From contig JALLBK010000166.1 of assembly GCA_036940085.1 (NCBI GenBank), positions 1 to 26,748 of the forward strand: a stretch of DNA of 26,748 nt. Reading direction: 5' to 3'. Of the stretch, positions 10,711 to 21,700 are shown in pieces. A model generated the notes under the pieces. It was given only the letters and a program-made list of their open reading frames with translations. It did no database searches and was not told the DNA's origin. Numbering within the stretch: the first letter of the stretch is position 1; each line of letters opens with the position of its first letter. Both the position numbers and the translations under genes were made by a program. This DNA is from Discostella pseudostelligera (Eukaryota; Bacillariophyta; Thalassiosirophyceae; Thalassiosirales; Thalassiosiraceae).

Positions 10711-13700
10711 TTAGAGCACATTTTTCGCTAGCTCCATCATTGACTCAATAGCACTCTTCTCGTCAGGCTCATCCACCTGAGTGTCTTCACTGCGGCTCTT
10801 ATTGCTGCTCATCAGCGACTCCTCACTTTGAAACTTCCGCTTCTTTGGCGGACGATTCTTCATACTGCCCGGTAACACCAAAGATTCTGCCAAGGAAGGA
10901 GCATCGATGCCAGACGACATGACTTTTTCACAGATGCCGTTCGAAGACGATACCTTTCGGTCTTCCTCCAACGAATCCTGTCCATCACTTTGAAAGACAT
11001 TGGGACAGAACCGAAGCTCTGGACCGACCGCTTCTCCTTCTCGGATGGGTCGGAAGCAAAGCAACAGCTCCTTCTCACCCGGTCCAGATTCCGACCCGGA
11101 GGACGAGACGAAGTTGACATCAACATCATCATTCTGTCGCGTTCGGATGGAGGAGGTGAGCTCGCACCAGATTGTGCTGAGGTCGTCGCGGATTAAGCGC
11201 ACGTTGCAGGCTGGAGCGAGGGGACTTGTCCTCCTTCCTGCAAGCAAACAAATAGCCAAAAGTATTAACAACATGATGTGGAACATATGGAGGGATGCAG
11301 AACTGACAAAGGTGGCACATTAATCTAAACTCACGTTTCTTTTTAGCGGAAGACCGATCGGAGCTTTCACCCAGAGACGACGAGCTGTCCTCGAGATATT
11401 CATTCGACTCCTCCGGACTCTCATTGGATTCCCTGTACCCACTATCCTCGGAGCTGTTTCCACCACCTCGTTTCTTCCTCTTACTGACCGACGAGGAATC
11501 AGCACTGGATGAAGACTGTTCTTCACGCTTACCACTGTCATTTTGTAGCTGCTCCTGCTCTTGCGAATTCATCAATGAGGGATTTTTCTCAACACTACCA
11601 TTCATTGCCACAGATCCCGAAATTTCATCCTTCTTGGGATGGTGCATGAGTGACGAAAGCTTGGCATCAGCATTGTTTGCGGTAACGAAGGCACCCATAA
11701 CATCATCTTTGTAGGAGAATCGAACTTGCTCGTCATCCTCCTTGTCCTTGTTCAATTTGCACATTTCGACATTCTTCAAGAGGTTAGCATTCGCCTTATT
11801 CTCTGATGAGGTGGAGTCGTCACACTCGGTCGATGGTGAACTCGCTTGCTTCTTCGAATTCTTGTCAATGTCCGAGGAAGTGGATCCGGTCGACAGAGAG
11901 GATTCCTGGCGTGGCAATGCCGCAGTAGTACCATCCTCGCCGCTCTCTCCGCCAACTCCACATGAATTCTTGTGTGTGAGGGAGGACATTTCGGAGGAAT
12001 TGTTGTTGGCCAGCTCGTGCTGCTGCTGCTGACTCGACGATTTCTTCCCCGGAGGATCACCCGATGAGTCTGACACATCCTCTCCAGCAGCGACCTCAAC
12101 CGATGTCTGACCAGCATTGACGTTCACTTCGAGCAGTGGTGGGAACGACGACTGCACGGATGAGTAATGTTCCGACACCTGGTGTGTGGGGACGCCGGTA
12201 GTTGATGCGCTGTTGTTCTCCCGATCATTGCCATCGTTGCTTGCCCTATCATGTCCAACTCCAACACCTTCTTGGTCCTCATCAACTCGATTATTTTCAC
12301 CAATATCTTCATCTCCATCCTCGACGGAAAACTCCGACAATGCCGCCCGTTGCTCGGCCATAATCAAATCCCTAATCAAACCTCGAATAGACTCTCTGGA
12401 GCTTGGCACAATGATATCTTCAATGTTAGCACCAAGAAGGCTGGATGCATCATGTCGAAGGACACGTTCAACTTGCATACTACAAAACGTAATAGTCCCA
12501 TCCGCTCGAATGGCCACGACAGGATCGGGCAAGTACGAAAGTATCAATGCCTGTCGACGCAATCGGGCATTGTCACGGGTCATCTCCTCAATGAGAGCCT
12601 TCTTCCGTGCACGGGACGTGTAGGCCGATTTGCGATTTGCCAGGCGCTTCGCGTGTCGCTTCTCCTCCTTGCGACGCATGTCGGCATGTAAGAGCGCCAC
12701 GGCTTGGGGTACTGCCTGATTGGCCTCTCGCAATTGTCGGACATAAGCATCTGTTTTGCATATGGGTGTTGCAAACAAAACTATGCATAAGAATCAAAGG
12801 TCGTATAGGGAAAGTTGCAATAGTAGTATCGAAAAAGCAAAACGCACCAAGCTTCTCCAAACTCCATCGTTGCATAGAAGCAACCGAAGCAGCCATAAGA
12901 CCTGATGCAACCGATGGTGCAGTGTACGCCTGCCGACCACGGTGATGACGATGATTCATCGCTGCCGCCGCAGAGACGGCAGCTGCAGCCACTCCATTTG
13001 CGGCAGCAGCAGCAGCAGCAGCATCGACAATCCCACCACCACTACCTCCACTGATACCACCACTGCCCGACAACAACGACGAGGATGCTATTGTCGCAAG
13101 TGCTGGTGCTGTTGTGGCAGTGGCACATGACAATGATGTCATGGATGCTCGTCGTCGTTTCGAACCTCCATTCGACTGCGTAGTACTGGTGTTGCTGTTG
13201 CTGCTGCTCGGTAGAGTCCCTAGTATCGGCACGGACGATCGACGACTACTGCCGCCGCCGCCACCACTAGTCGATGACGAAGAATTGTTCGCATCTGACG
13301 AGGAGGACGATGGCTGAGAAGATGTTGACGGCTGATCCGAGGATGTAGTGTTCATTGACTTCAATTCATTGGCAGAAGAGTTACTACCATTGAAGGAAAC
13401 GGCATGGGCCATGGAGGATGTCGTTGTTGCTGTTGGTAAAGCAGTCGAGTTGCTGCTACTGATATTGTTGTTGTTCATCATTGTGGTAGTAGGTGATGTT
13501 GCAATCATGGTCGATGATGAAGACGTAGCATTGGCAACCACTGGCGACGAAGACGAGGAGGATGTAGGAGTAGCACGTAACGAAGCCAATGATGTAGTAG
13601 TCGTAGTACTGGTACTTGTAGAGGCTGCTTCCATAGTCGTTGCTGCCGAATATGTAGATACCACAGCGGTAGCTGGTGCAGCTGTTGTAGTGGAAGGAGG

Positions 13701-14744
13701 TTGCAGACGCTGCTGCTGGTCCACCACCGCGGCAGCAATGTTACCTGTCAAATGAAGATGAGCAACAGTCGGAACGGCTAGAAGTTGTTGAGGAAGGTGA
13801 TGATGGTGCATCTGCTGCGGATGATGAAGCTGCTGCTGTTGTTGCTGTTGAGCCAATGCAGACGCAACAGAGTTGGGCTGCACAGTAGGCATAGTTAACG
13901 CTTGGGCCATGGCCGCGGCGGCCAATCCAGGATTAACCGATGATAGAAGCAATGCAGATGCAAGTAGATGTTCTCGTTGTTGCTGCGCCGTAACGACAGC
14001 ATGATGCTGCGATGCTACCTGCTGTGGCGGGAGCTGTGGTTGTACTACTAAACTTGAACTTGGGGTTGCTGCTGCCGCCGCCGTAGCCGCTCGATGAGCT
14101 TGCTGGAGGTTGGCCAACAGTAAAGATGGCGACGATGGAGCGGGTGCTGCAGCTGAAGTAGCAGACGCTACCATTGCTGCGCCGGGAGCTGACGTTGACG
14201 ATGCTTGCTGATGATGCTGATTCAAATAATCAGCGAGCGATGAGAGAGGTAGCTGTGCTGGTAGCAATAGGCCAGGAGTTGCTGCGGAGGTCGCCATTGC
14301 TGCTGCTGGTGCACCGTTGATGACTACCTGCTGCTGCTGCGATGGCTGGGCTAGCTGCTGGTGTTGGTAGCCAAAGTATTGATTCAAAAGTTGAGCATTA
14401 CTGTGGTGGTTGACTGCCTGAGCTGCTGCCGAAGCCGTCGACGGCTGGAGCAGACGAGGCGGCGGCTGTGGTGCAGGTGCTTGAGCTTGAGCAGCTCCAG
14501 CGGCAATCGCTGTACTGAGCTCGCTTGTAGTTAGCAGCTGATGCTGCTGCTGCTGTTGTTGTTGAGCCACCGCCACCATGCCATGCTGAAGTTGCTGCTC
14601 GGCGAGAAATTGCTTCACATACGCGGTTGCGGCCTCGAGCTGTTGCTGCTGCTGGCCGCCACCGCCCATCGCCGCTACCAGCGGGCCTTGGTCGGAGGAG
14701 GTACCACCTCCCGCTTGCTGGGCCTGTTGCTGGCTCGAGGCCAT
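10711..14744 (-). CDS. bZIP-PAS transcription factor with polyQ N-terminus
   Basis: The model is complement(10711..11237, 11335..12750, 12848..14744), 1279 residues, with two 97-nt introns (donors GTGCGT and GTGAGT). Residues 1-620 are low complexity (polyGln, Ala, Ser, Thr, His). Residues about 660-683 are a basic region with the bZIP signature Asn-x7-Arg (Asn-Arg-Lys-Ser-Ala-Tyr-Thr-Ser-Arg), followed by a short leucine zipper. At once follows a PAS-like half domain at about 705-770 (Leu-Pro-Asp-Pro-Val-Val-Ala-Ile-Arg-Ala-Asp-Gly). A Ser/Asp/Glu-rich stretch of about 340 residues precedes exon 3, where strands Ser-Thr-Ile-Trp-Cys-Glu-Leu-Thr-Ser-Ser and Leu-Leu-Leu-Cys-Phe-Arg-Pro-Ile look like the PAS C-terminal half. 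There is no LOV-type flavin cysteine motif, so it is not an aureochrome. bZIP-PAS factors are known from diatoms. DNA-binding nuclear role inferred; the sensed ligand is unknown. Confidence 0.9.
13830..14680 (-). repeat. CAG/CAA-rich polyglutamine coding tracts
   Basis: Interrupted CAG/CAA runs on the minus strand encode several Gln tracts. They are seen around 13833-13853, 14327-14342, 14543-14565 and 14640-14654, within the bZIP-PAS N-terminal region. They are imperfect triplet repeats, as in eukaryotic transactivation domains, and explain the Leu- and Val-rich open frames on the plus strand. Confidence 0.85.
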
Positions 14745-15674
14745 GATTGAATCACTCTATATATTAGGAGGAGCAATACTCTTATTCCTCTCTGAAATAC
14801 TACTTATTGGGTGTCTCCATTGAGAAAGCGGAAATGAACGAGCGAGGCCTAACCAGACGTCATCGTCGTCTTCGTCATCTCTTCATTGATCTCGTGTGTT
14901 GGTTCATGATGTTGGCAGCTGCATTCTCCACCACCGCCGCAACTTGTTGCAACTTGCAACCTCTTGCAAACTACATCCTCGAGCTTCATCATCCCTTCTG
15001 ACGTGTGCAGCTGCATTCGGGAGGCAGCTGCAATAAACGAAGCCTGCATTCTCCTACCTGCCTTGACGTGGTGGACAGGTGATGCAACAAGAGGACCAGG
15101 CGGAAGGAAATGACCATAGAAGCCAGCTGGCCACAATTTGCCATCTGCTCCCATCCGACGTCATCGTCAATTGCTATTTGAGGCTAATTTAGATGATGAA
15201 TTGAAGCGATGGACAATTGAGTTTAACGAGAAGAGCGAAAATGACATCATCCACATAATATTGCTATTGGGATATAATAAGACGTGTGACATGGATAGAG
15301 AAAGAGGCAATCTCTCCCAGAGATGTGAGCTGTGCGTAGACATCTGCGTAGGAATCATTACCAGTAGCAGCGAAGGTGGAACAGGTGGACGACGTCACCT
15401 TTCTGCCAGCTGGCTAAATCGCTTGAATGGTCGCTGAAAATAACTTGGCGGGTTTGTCTGCCCGTCGTTCCTTCCCGCCCTTCATCTCTTCTTCCAGCTT
15501 CTTCCACACAAAAAAGTCGTCGTCGTCGTTGACCATGGCGGCCGCTTTGGCACCACCATAGGGAGAGATTGGAAGACTCTTTAATACCCACGCGGTCACC
15601 CAATCTGACTTTGAGAAATACTTGGTAATTGATTCTTTCGAGTAGGGCAGACAGCAACATCATCATTCAGAATC
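14745..15674. other. divergent promoter region of bZIP-PAS and HDAC
   Basis: This 930-bp stretch has no credible gene. It contains five TGACGT/ACGTCA cores, two E2F-like sites nearer the HDAC start (15444-15454 and GGCGGGAA on the minus strand at 15472-15479), repeated GCAGCTGC palindromes near 15007 and 15025, and TTGCAA repeats near 14945-14970. Confidence 0.55.
14857..15397. promoter_or_regulatory. cluster of five CRE-type cores (TGACGT/ACGTCA)
   Basis: ACGTCA occurs at 14857-14862, 15158-15163 and 15392-15397, and TGACGT at 14999-15004 and 15064-15069. About 0.3 occurrences are expected by chance in this length. TGACGT-type elements are CREB/ATF-family sites and, in diatoms, CO2/cAMP-responsive elements. 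They lie upstream of a bZIP gene, so autoregulation is possible. Confidence 0.45.
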
Positions 15675-17018
15675 ATGACGGCTGCCTCCTCCGCCAAACA
15701 ACGAGTCTCGTACTTCTACCAACCCGACGTCGGGCACTTCTACTACGGGCCCAGTCATCCCATGAAACCCCATCGCATCACCATGGCCCATCATCTCATT
15801 CTATCCTACGGCCTCTATCGCAAAATGGAATGCTACCGCAGTCATCCTGCTTCACCTAATGAAATGAGTGCCTTCCATAGTGAAGATTACATTAACTTCC
15901 TTGCCAAGGTTACTCCGGATAATTTACGTGGATATGTCAATCAGATGCAACGATTTAATGTGGGGGAATTTACCGATTGCCCGGTCTTTGACGGCCTCTA
16001 CGAATTTACGCAATTATATACTGGTGCATCACTAGACGGGGCTGTGAAATTAAACCGTGGGGATTGTGATATTGCCATTAATTGGAGTGGCGGTCTACAT
16101 CATGCCAAAAAAAGCGAGGCATCGGGTTTCTGTTACATTAATGATATTGTATTGGCAATATTGGAATTGCTGAAGGTGCATGCTCGCGTGCTATATATTG
16201 ATATTGATGTCCATCATGGCGATGGTGTCGAGGAGGCATTTTACTGTACGGATCGAGTTATGACATTTAGTTTGCACAAGTATGGGGATTTTTTCCCCGG
16301 TACGGGACATATTAAAGATACGGGTGCTAAAGAGGGGACGGGATTCAGTGTCAATGCTCCCCTAACGTCGGGGATGACGGATGATGCCTATGAACGGATA
16401 TTCAAACCGGTGATGGATAAAATTATGGAGGTATTCCGGCCTGGTGCTATTGTGTTGCAGTGTGGTGCCGATTCGTTGACGGGAGATCGATTGGGATGCT
16501 TTAATTTAAGCTTGAAGGGTCATGGAGAGTGTGTTCGATATACCAAGAGCTTTAATGTCCCTACATTGGTACTCGGTGGGGGAGGATATACCATACGGAA
16601 TGTGTCACGGTGTTGGGCCTACGAAACCTCGGTCCTTCTTGACACCGACTTGCCGGATGAAATTCCATACAATGATTACTTTGAGTATTACGCTCCGGAC
16701 TTTAAGCTCCATTTGACTCCCGAACAACGGGAGAATATGAATACCGAGGCTTCGTTGGAGAGTGTACGAGTGGACTTGTTAACGCAGCTCATGGCATTGA
16801 AGGGAGCACCGTCGGTGCAAATGTCGGAGGTACCACCGGACTTTGAGTTGATTAAGGAAGATGCCAATGCAGAGATGGAACGAAAGTCGACCAAGGAACA
16901 GCGCGAGGGTGTGGGGATGAACGATGGAGGATCGGGGGATGATAGGCGCAGTGATAGGGGGGGAACGAAGGATGGGAAGGGGGAGAGACGTGAGCATGAA
17001 GCGGAAGCGGCAGGGTAG
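15675..17018 (+). CDS. class I histone deacetylase (RPD3/HDAC1 type)
   Basis: This is an intronless gene of 447 residues, close to the usual length of about 430-480. It removes acetyl groups from histone lysines using Zn2+, normally inside co-repressor complexes in the nucleus. Visible motifs are: the N-terminal [10 protein letters not shown]; the charge-relay pair His142-His143 in Gly-Gly-Leu-His-His-Ala-Lys-Lys; zinc ligands Asp178, His180 (Asp-Ile-Asp-Val-His-His-Gly-Asp-Gly) and Asp266 (Gly-Ala-Asp-Ser-Leu); and transition-state Tyr305 in Gly-Gly-Gly-Gly-Tyr-Thr. All catalytic residues are kept. The phosphate-binding lysine/arginine region Lys-Gly-His-Gly-Glu is near class I form. The last 50 residues are a charged, Gly-rich tail. 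It is divergent from bZIP-PAS and convergent with the START gene. Confidence 0.97.
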   Translation: MTAASSAKQRVSYFYQPDVGHFYYGPSHPMKPHRITMAHHLILSYGLYRKMECYRSHPASPNEMSAFHSEDYINFLAKVTPDNLRGYVNQMQRFNVGEFTDCPVFDGLYEFTQLYTGASLDGAVKLNRGDCDIAINWSGGLHHAKKSEASGFCYINDIVLAILELLKVHARVLYIDIDVHHGDGVEEAFYCTDRVMTFSLHKYGDFFPGTGHIKDTGAKEGTGFSVNAPLTSGMTDDAYERIFKPVMDKIMEVFRPGAIVLQCGADSLTGDRLGCFNLSLKGHGECVRYTKSFNVPTLVLGGGGYTIRNVSRCWAYETSVLLDTDLPDEIPYNDYFEYYAPDFKLHLTPEQRENMNTEASLESVRVDLLTQLMALKGAPSVQMSEVPPDFELIKEDANAEMERKSTKEQREGVGMNDGGSGDDRRSDRGGTKDGKGERREHEAEAAG

Positions 17019-17274
17019 GGCATTATTGATGAATGAGGTGCAATTATTTATGACGCATGTTGGAGCTACCGAACCAAGTTGAATGAATCGAGAGCACTGT
17101 ACGATGACTCCTAGAATTGCGATCTGTTTTGAGCTTCAGAACTTCACTCACCGCGAGAAAGGTGAAGTAGTAGGAATATATAATGAGAGTTTCATAATCA
17201 ATACGCTTGGATTCAAAGCTAAAGCATTCGTCTCTTTTATTTCTCCGGCTGTGGGGGCAATATCCAATGTCTGA

Positions 17275-18339
17275 CTACGTCTTCAGAGGAAACAACCGAA
17301 AAAATGTGTTGGCCACTTGAACATCCCCGTCCCTACCCAAATGATGCCTCGCCTCTTTCATTAAGCCACGGATGCAAACAAGCGGCCTCTTTTTAAGGGA
17401 GAGATTCACAAAGAAGGCGGATAGATGCGATTTGGGGTCCACTGCCACTTGAACATCGATCTTTGTTGCCTTCCCATCATCAAGCGAAGTGAATGTAAAT
17501 TTCGATCCGAGGTTGGTGGCCCGAACACATTCATTGCACACGGTGATTCCGGCACCCTCGCTCTCCTCATCCGTGAGTGACTTATACTCGAACGTAACAG
17601 TTGAGTGGGTACCATCACTCTTCTCAGTAGCAGTCATTTTCTGTGAAGCGATTACAGAATGAATGATTTTTTAACGTCATGCCGTGGACATCAACGAGAT
17701 GCAAGACTCTATGCAAAAGCTCATACCTTGGTCAAGAGAAACTCTCTGTCAGCAAATCCTGGAATAGGGCTGCTAAATCTCTCTCTAACAGTAGTCGTTT
17801 GAGTTTGAGTATTGTCACTGTTGTGATGCGCTCCTGATTTGTGATATTCCTCGACCTCTTTTAGATCTTTAAACCATTTCATCTGTGCATTGAATAGTAC
17901 GTATCGGGAGACGAATGAATGCATTTGCCAATAATATAATTCAATTGCATACATCATGGTATATATATATATATATACGTACATGGTTCGGAGTGTCACG
18001 GAATACATGAAGCAACGATTCGATAGGAAGATCCGCTACTACCACAGCTCGATGGGCATGCAAGCCTACTGTTGGAACGATTGTTCGATACATCAACTCT
18101 ACATCTCCGTGAGATTCGAGGTGAATCCATCCATCATCTGAAGTGATAGGCGCAAAACTTGACGAGAAGGATGGAAACAGGGAGTGATCGCGAACGAATT
18201 GAATACCCCAGTCTAGCATTAGCCCGGCCATGACTATACCAAGCCAAATACCAATGAGCCAGTTCATCAAGCCAAGGTCGTGGATGAACGGAGCATGGCG
18301 GTGATGAGGATGGTGATGTTGAGCTTTCGATGACGACAT
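17275..18339 (-). CDS. START-domain lipid-binding protein, N-terminally membrane anchored
   Basis: The model is complement(17275..17640, 17727..17882, 17983..18339), 292 residues. Introns of 86 and 100 nt have donors GTATGA and GTACGT and lie in phase 0. The start is the first ATG at 18339; the open frame reaches 18357 only by a TTG. After a His-rich tail, residues about 24-44 form a membrane segment. From about residue 75 the spliced product resembles a START domain: Phe-Arg-Asp-Thr-Pro-Asn-His joined to Met-Lys-Trp-Phe-Lys-Asp, then Ser-Ser-Pro-Ile-Pro-Gly-Phe-Ala-Asp-Arg-Glu-Phe, which matches the family's Pro-x-x-x-Arg-Asp-Phe region, and a long C-terminal helix at about 265-283. START domains bind sterols or phospholipids. 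Ligand and membrane are unknown. The domain call rests on pattern, and weak similarity to other SRPBCC-fold proteins is possible. Confidence 0.75.
17960..17977. repeat. (TA)9 microsatellite inside a splice donor region
   Basis: Nine TA units lie in intron 1 of the START gene, starting a few bases after its 5' splice site. Read-through of the repeat produces the Ile-Tyr-Ile-Tyr run seen in the unspliced frame. Confidence 0.9.
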
Positions 18340-18776
18340 TTTGTTGACGGTGTTCAATGCAATTGAGAATCGATTTCGTTTATGAGATCTAGGTTGGGAT
18401 GGAAGAAGAAGTTGTCATGAAGTGGGGTTGGGAATGGATAGGGAGAGAGAGATCGGGCTTCGCATTCCAAAATAATTGATACAGAGTTTGATGTGTGGGA
18501 TATGGTAGCTGATAGCTGATGAGAACACACAGAGAACGTCCGACCGTGGTGAAGCCCGCATGCGAAACCCGCTCATTATCGCACTCTTCCCTCGTATCTA
18601 GTTCATGCCATTGTATCATCGAAGGCGCCGTTCATAAACCTGTACAATTCTATTGCATGCAATTTGATTACTAAATGTTAAGAAACAAACAAATCCAACA
18701 CTCCATGCAATACAACTTGACAATCATGACCGCTCTGGCAATTCACCTTTTCATCCAATCACCTCATGCCCTCTCT
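18340..18776. other. intergenic region upstream of the START gene
   Basis: These 437 bp separate the 3' end of the HA-repeat gene from the START start; both genes are on the minus strand. I see no gene, repeat or clear motif beyond a short duplicated AGCTGATAGCTGATG near 18509. Confidence 0.5.
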
Positions 18777-21700
18777 CTAGACTTGCGCTACTTCAGTAGC
18801 AAGCGCTTCGTCGTCGTCTTGCATCAAATCAGTATCGGCTTCAATGTCGTCTAGCACCATTTCAGCTGCAGCGTCCAAGCCTTCCTCTTCACCCAACATA
18901 ACAGCACTACCCGATATCCCAAAATCTTGGTCCGTTTCTGCAGCTAAGCCTTCCATTTCACCCATTACAACATTACTATCCGACATACCATAATCTGGCT
19001 CCGTTTTGGCTTGGCTTTCATCTTGCACCGCGTCAGTATTGTTGTCAGCATCAGGCACATCATCGTTACGCGAACTCCTCAAAGCCGCCGCCGCCGCGAT
19101 GGTGCTTTTACTTAGCTCGACGATTTGCCCAGGAGGCGGATTTCCCGACCAATCAAACCCAACATCATCGAGGAGCTTAATACGCTCTTCAGTTAATGGA
19201 GTCATCATTCCCTTCTCATTCCTTCTCTTGTGTCGACGCTGATCGTTTAACCAGTTCCGGAGTTCACCATTTCCTTTCGCTGTGGGGAAATGCTTGTTTT
19301 TCTTGAGGAACCGCACAAGGTCTCTGAAAGTGTAAATAGGCAAGAGGACAACAAATGACGTGAGAGACTACTCTGGTTCACAGTGCAATCCAAATTGACA
19401 AGGCAGCCAATCAATGATCGAGAGTCCTACAAAGGCTCACACAATCACTCTACTTACTGATAATGCCTATTCCACACTTCATTATAATGCTCACTATGCC
19501 TCCTCAATACCGACGTACTGTAATTCTCACTCGCCATGGGAGCCCAATTGAATCCCAAGTCATTCAATTTCGTAATCCACTGTTCATGCATCAATGTTGA
19601 CTCCTCCCCGGCCTGAAACTTTTTATACTCCTTGCGTTGGACATGGACCCAATGATACAATCCTGCCCAACCCTTGGTATTAGGGCCAATAACCAAGTGT
19701 CCATGTAGGTCCTTAAATCGCTTGAGGGTATTGTAATGTTTCTCCCAATTGGCATTGACACGAGGGAACATCTTGGCACGTTTCTTGGCCATCGACGTGC
19801 CAGAACGGACGGGGTCAAAGTCAAATCCAATAGCATCGAGACGAGCAAGACGTTCGGGGGGGAACCCATCCCGCCCAATACGGTTGTAGAGTTTGCGTTG
19901 ACGACGAACCCAGTTGCCAAGCTGTGTAGATAATATGGGTGGGTGGATGGGAGTAGGATGCATCGTTACGACAAACACGCAATGATGAGAACAATCGTTC
20001 GAACGACAAAGAAGAATCAATGACAGTACTACTACTCACCGTCTCCTCCGCCAAACAACTAACCAAACAATCACCATGTAGTGCCTTATATCGTTCCAAA
20101 TCCGCAAACTTGGCATCCCACTGCTGCTGAGTCTTCGACTCCCGATTCTTCTGACTCAATCCACTCTCCAATGGCGTGAAATCAAATCCCATCTTTTCCA
20201 ATGTCTCAATCCGTTCTTCTGTCATGGTAGTATGCTCTCGTCGCTTAAGTCGCTTGTATTGCTTACGAGATTCATTAACAAAGCTAAAGAGGGTGGCGGG
20301 CACTTCATCCTTTGTTGCCCGCTTTAAATCGCAGGACTTGTATTTATCCTTGTGCGCCTGAAGAAGGGCAATCTTCTCTTCCCATGTTAAGAGTTTGACG
20401 GGTGCTGTTTTGGTAGCATTCGAAGCTAGTTTGGCCGTGGCTGTCTTCTTGGGATCCTTGTTGGCCTTGGCTTTAATGTGCTTGGCCTGGACGGGTGTGA
20501 GCTTGGACTGGGCGGGAGTGGGAGGAGGGTTGGACAAGGTTGGTGGCGATGGTTTCGTTCTCTTGGTAGAAGATGATTTCGCTGAGGAGGATGCGGCTGC
20601 TGCAGAAGAAGATTTCGATGACGATGAGACTGCTGTAGAAGAAGATTTCGATGAGGATGCTGTTGCTGCAGAAGACGATTTCGATGACGATGCGGCTACG
20701 GCAGAAGATTTGGATTTCGATGAGGAGGATGCGGCCGATGCTGCTGCTCTTGCTGAAGCCGAGGTTGAGGAGGATGATCCTTCAACTGGTGGAATAATGA
20801 TAGCATTTGCAATGACTTGGTATTCCATGGAGGCATCACTAAGGATGCCACGGAACATGTTGGATCGGCTGGAACGACGTGCGGTGGTGGTTTCCGATGC
20901 GTCGTTAACGTCGACGACATCATTGATGGCAATGTTGGACGTGGAGTCTTTCTTCGCATCACCATCATCCTCGTTCTCCTCCCGTTTCCTCTTGTGAGAT
21001 CTCTCATTCTTCTTGTGAGATCTCTCATTCTTCTTGTGAGATCGTTTTGCCGATGTACTACTACTCTTGCGCCGCCCCTCCTGATCCTCCATGATGCTGG
21101 AAATCAACTCTTGTGCTATCGCCGATGCATCCCGCTTGGCCTTCTTCGATGGACTCTTCGCCGCTGGAGAATTCGACATCGTCTGCTTGGCACTGCTACT
21201 ACTCTTGCTACTACTGACTATCTCTTCCTTAATTGGACTGTTGGCCACGGATGATGCTTTCTTCGACGAGTGCTTACTACTGGTAGACTTCTTCTCCTTC
21301 TCTTCTACGTCCCCAGAGGCGGGATGCGATGATTTCACCTTCTTCTTCTTTAGAGAAGCTGATGACGACTCGATGGCTTTGTCCACCACATCTTTCGTTT
21401 TGGCAGGAGGATGCTCATCTGATGTTGATTTTGATCGAGATTTACGGCGGGATGATGATAAAGATGAGGAGCGATCTTTCGACTCCTTTGATTTCGACGA
21501 TGATGACTTCTTCTCTCGTTTGATTGACTTGGTCTCTTTCTCTTCCTCAGAGTCGGAATCATCGAATAGACCACTGGGAATAATGGATGGGGTCTTTGAA
21601 TGTGACTTCGATGGCGACTTCGATGACGACGACTTGTGCTTCGACTTGTGGGTGCTGGCGGCGGCGGAGTGGGACGATTTGGATGGAGCCGCCGTCTCGA

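Noticed and set aside
10494..10721. 75-codon minus-strand open frame
   Set aside because: It overlaps the bZIP-PAS stop, runs through one arm of the inverted repeat and matches no family.
12340..12535. PAS region as an aureochrome LOV domain
   Set aside because: The flavin-binding cysteine motif of LOV domains is absent; it is a generic PAS fold next to the bZIP.
13348..13755. 135-codon Val-rich plus-strand open frame, and the similar plus-strand frames at 20395-20997, 21091-21705 and 21706-22236
   Set aside because: These are complements of the Ser/Ala/Thr/Gln-rich coding exons of the bZIP-PAS and HA-repeat genes; low-complexity shadows.
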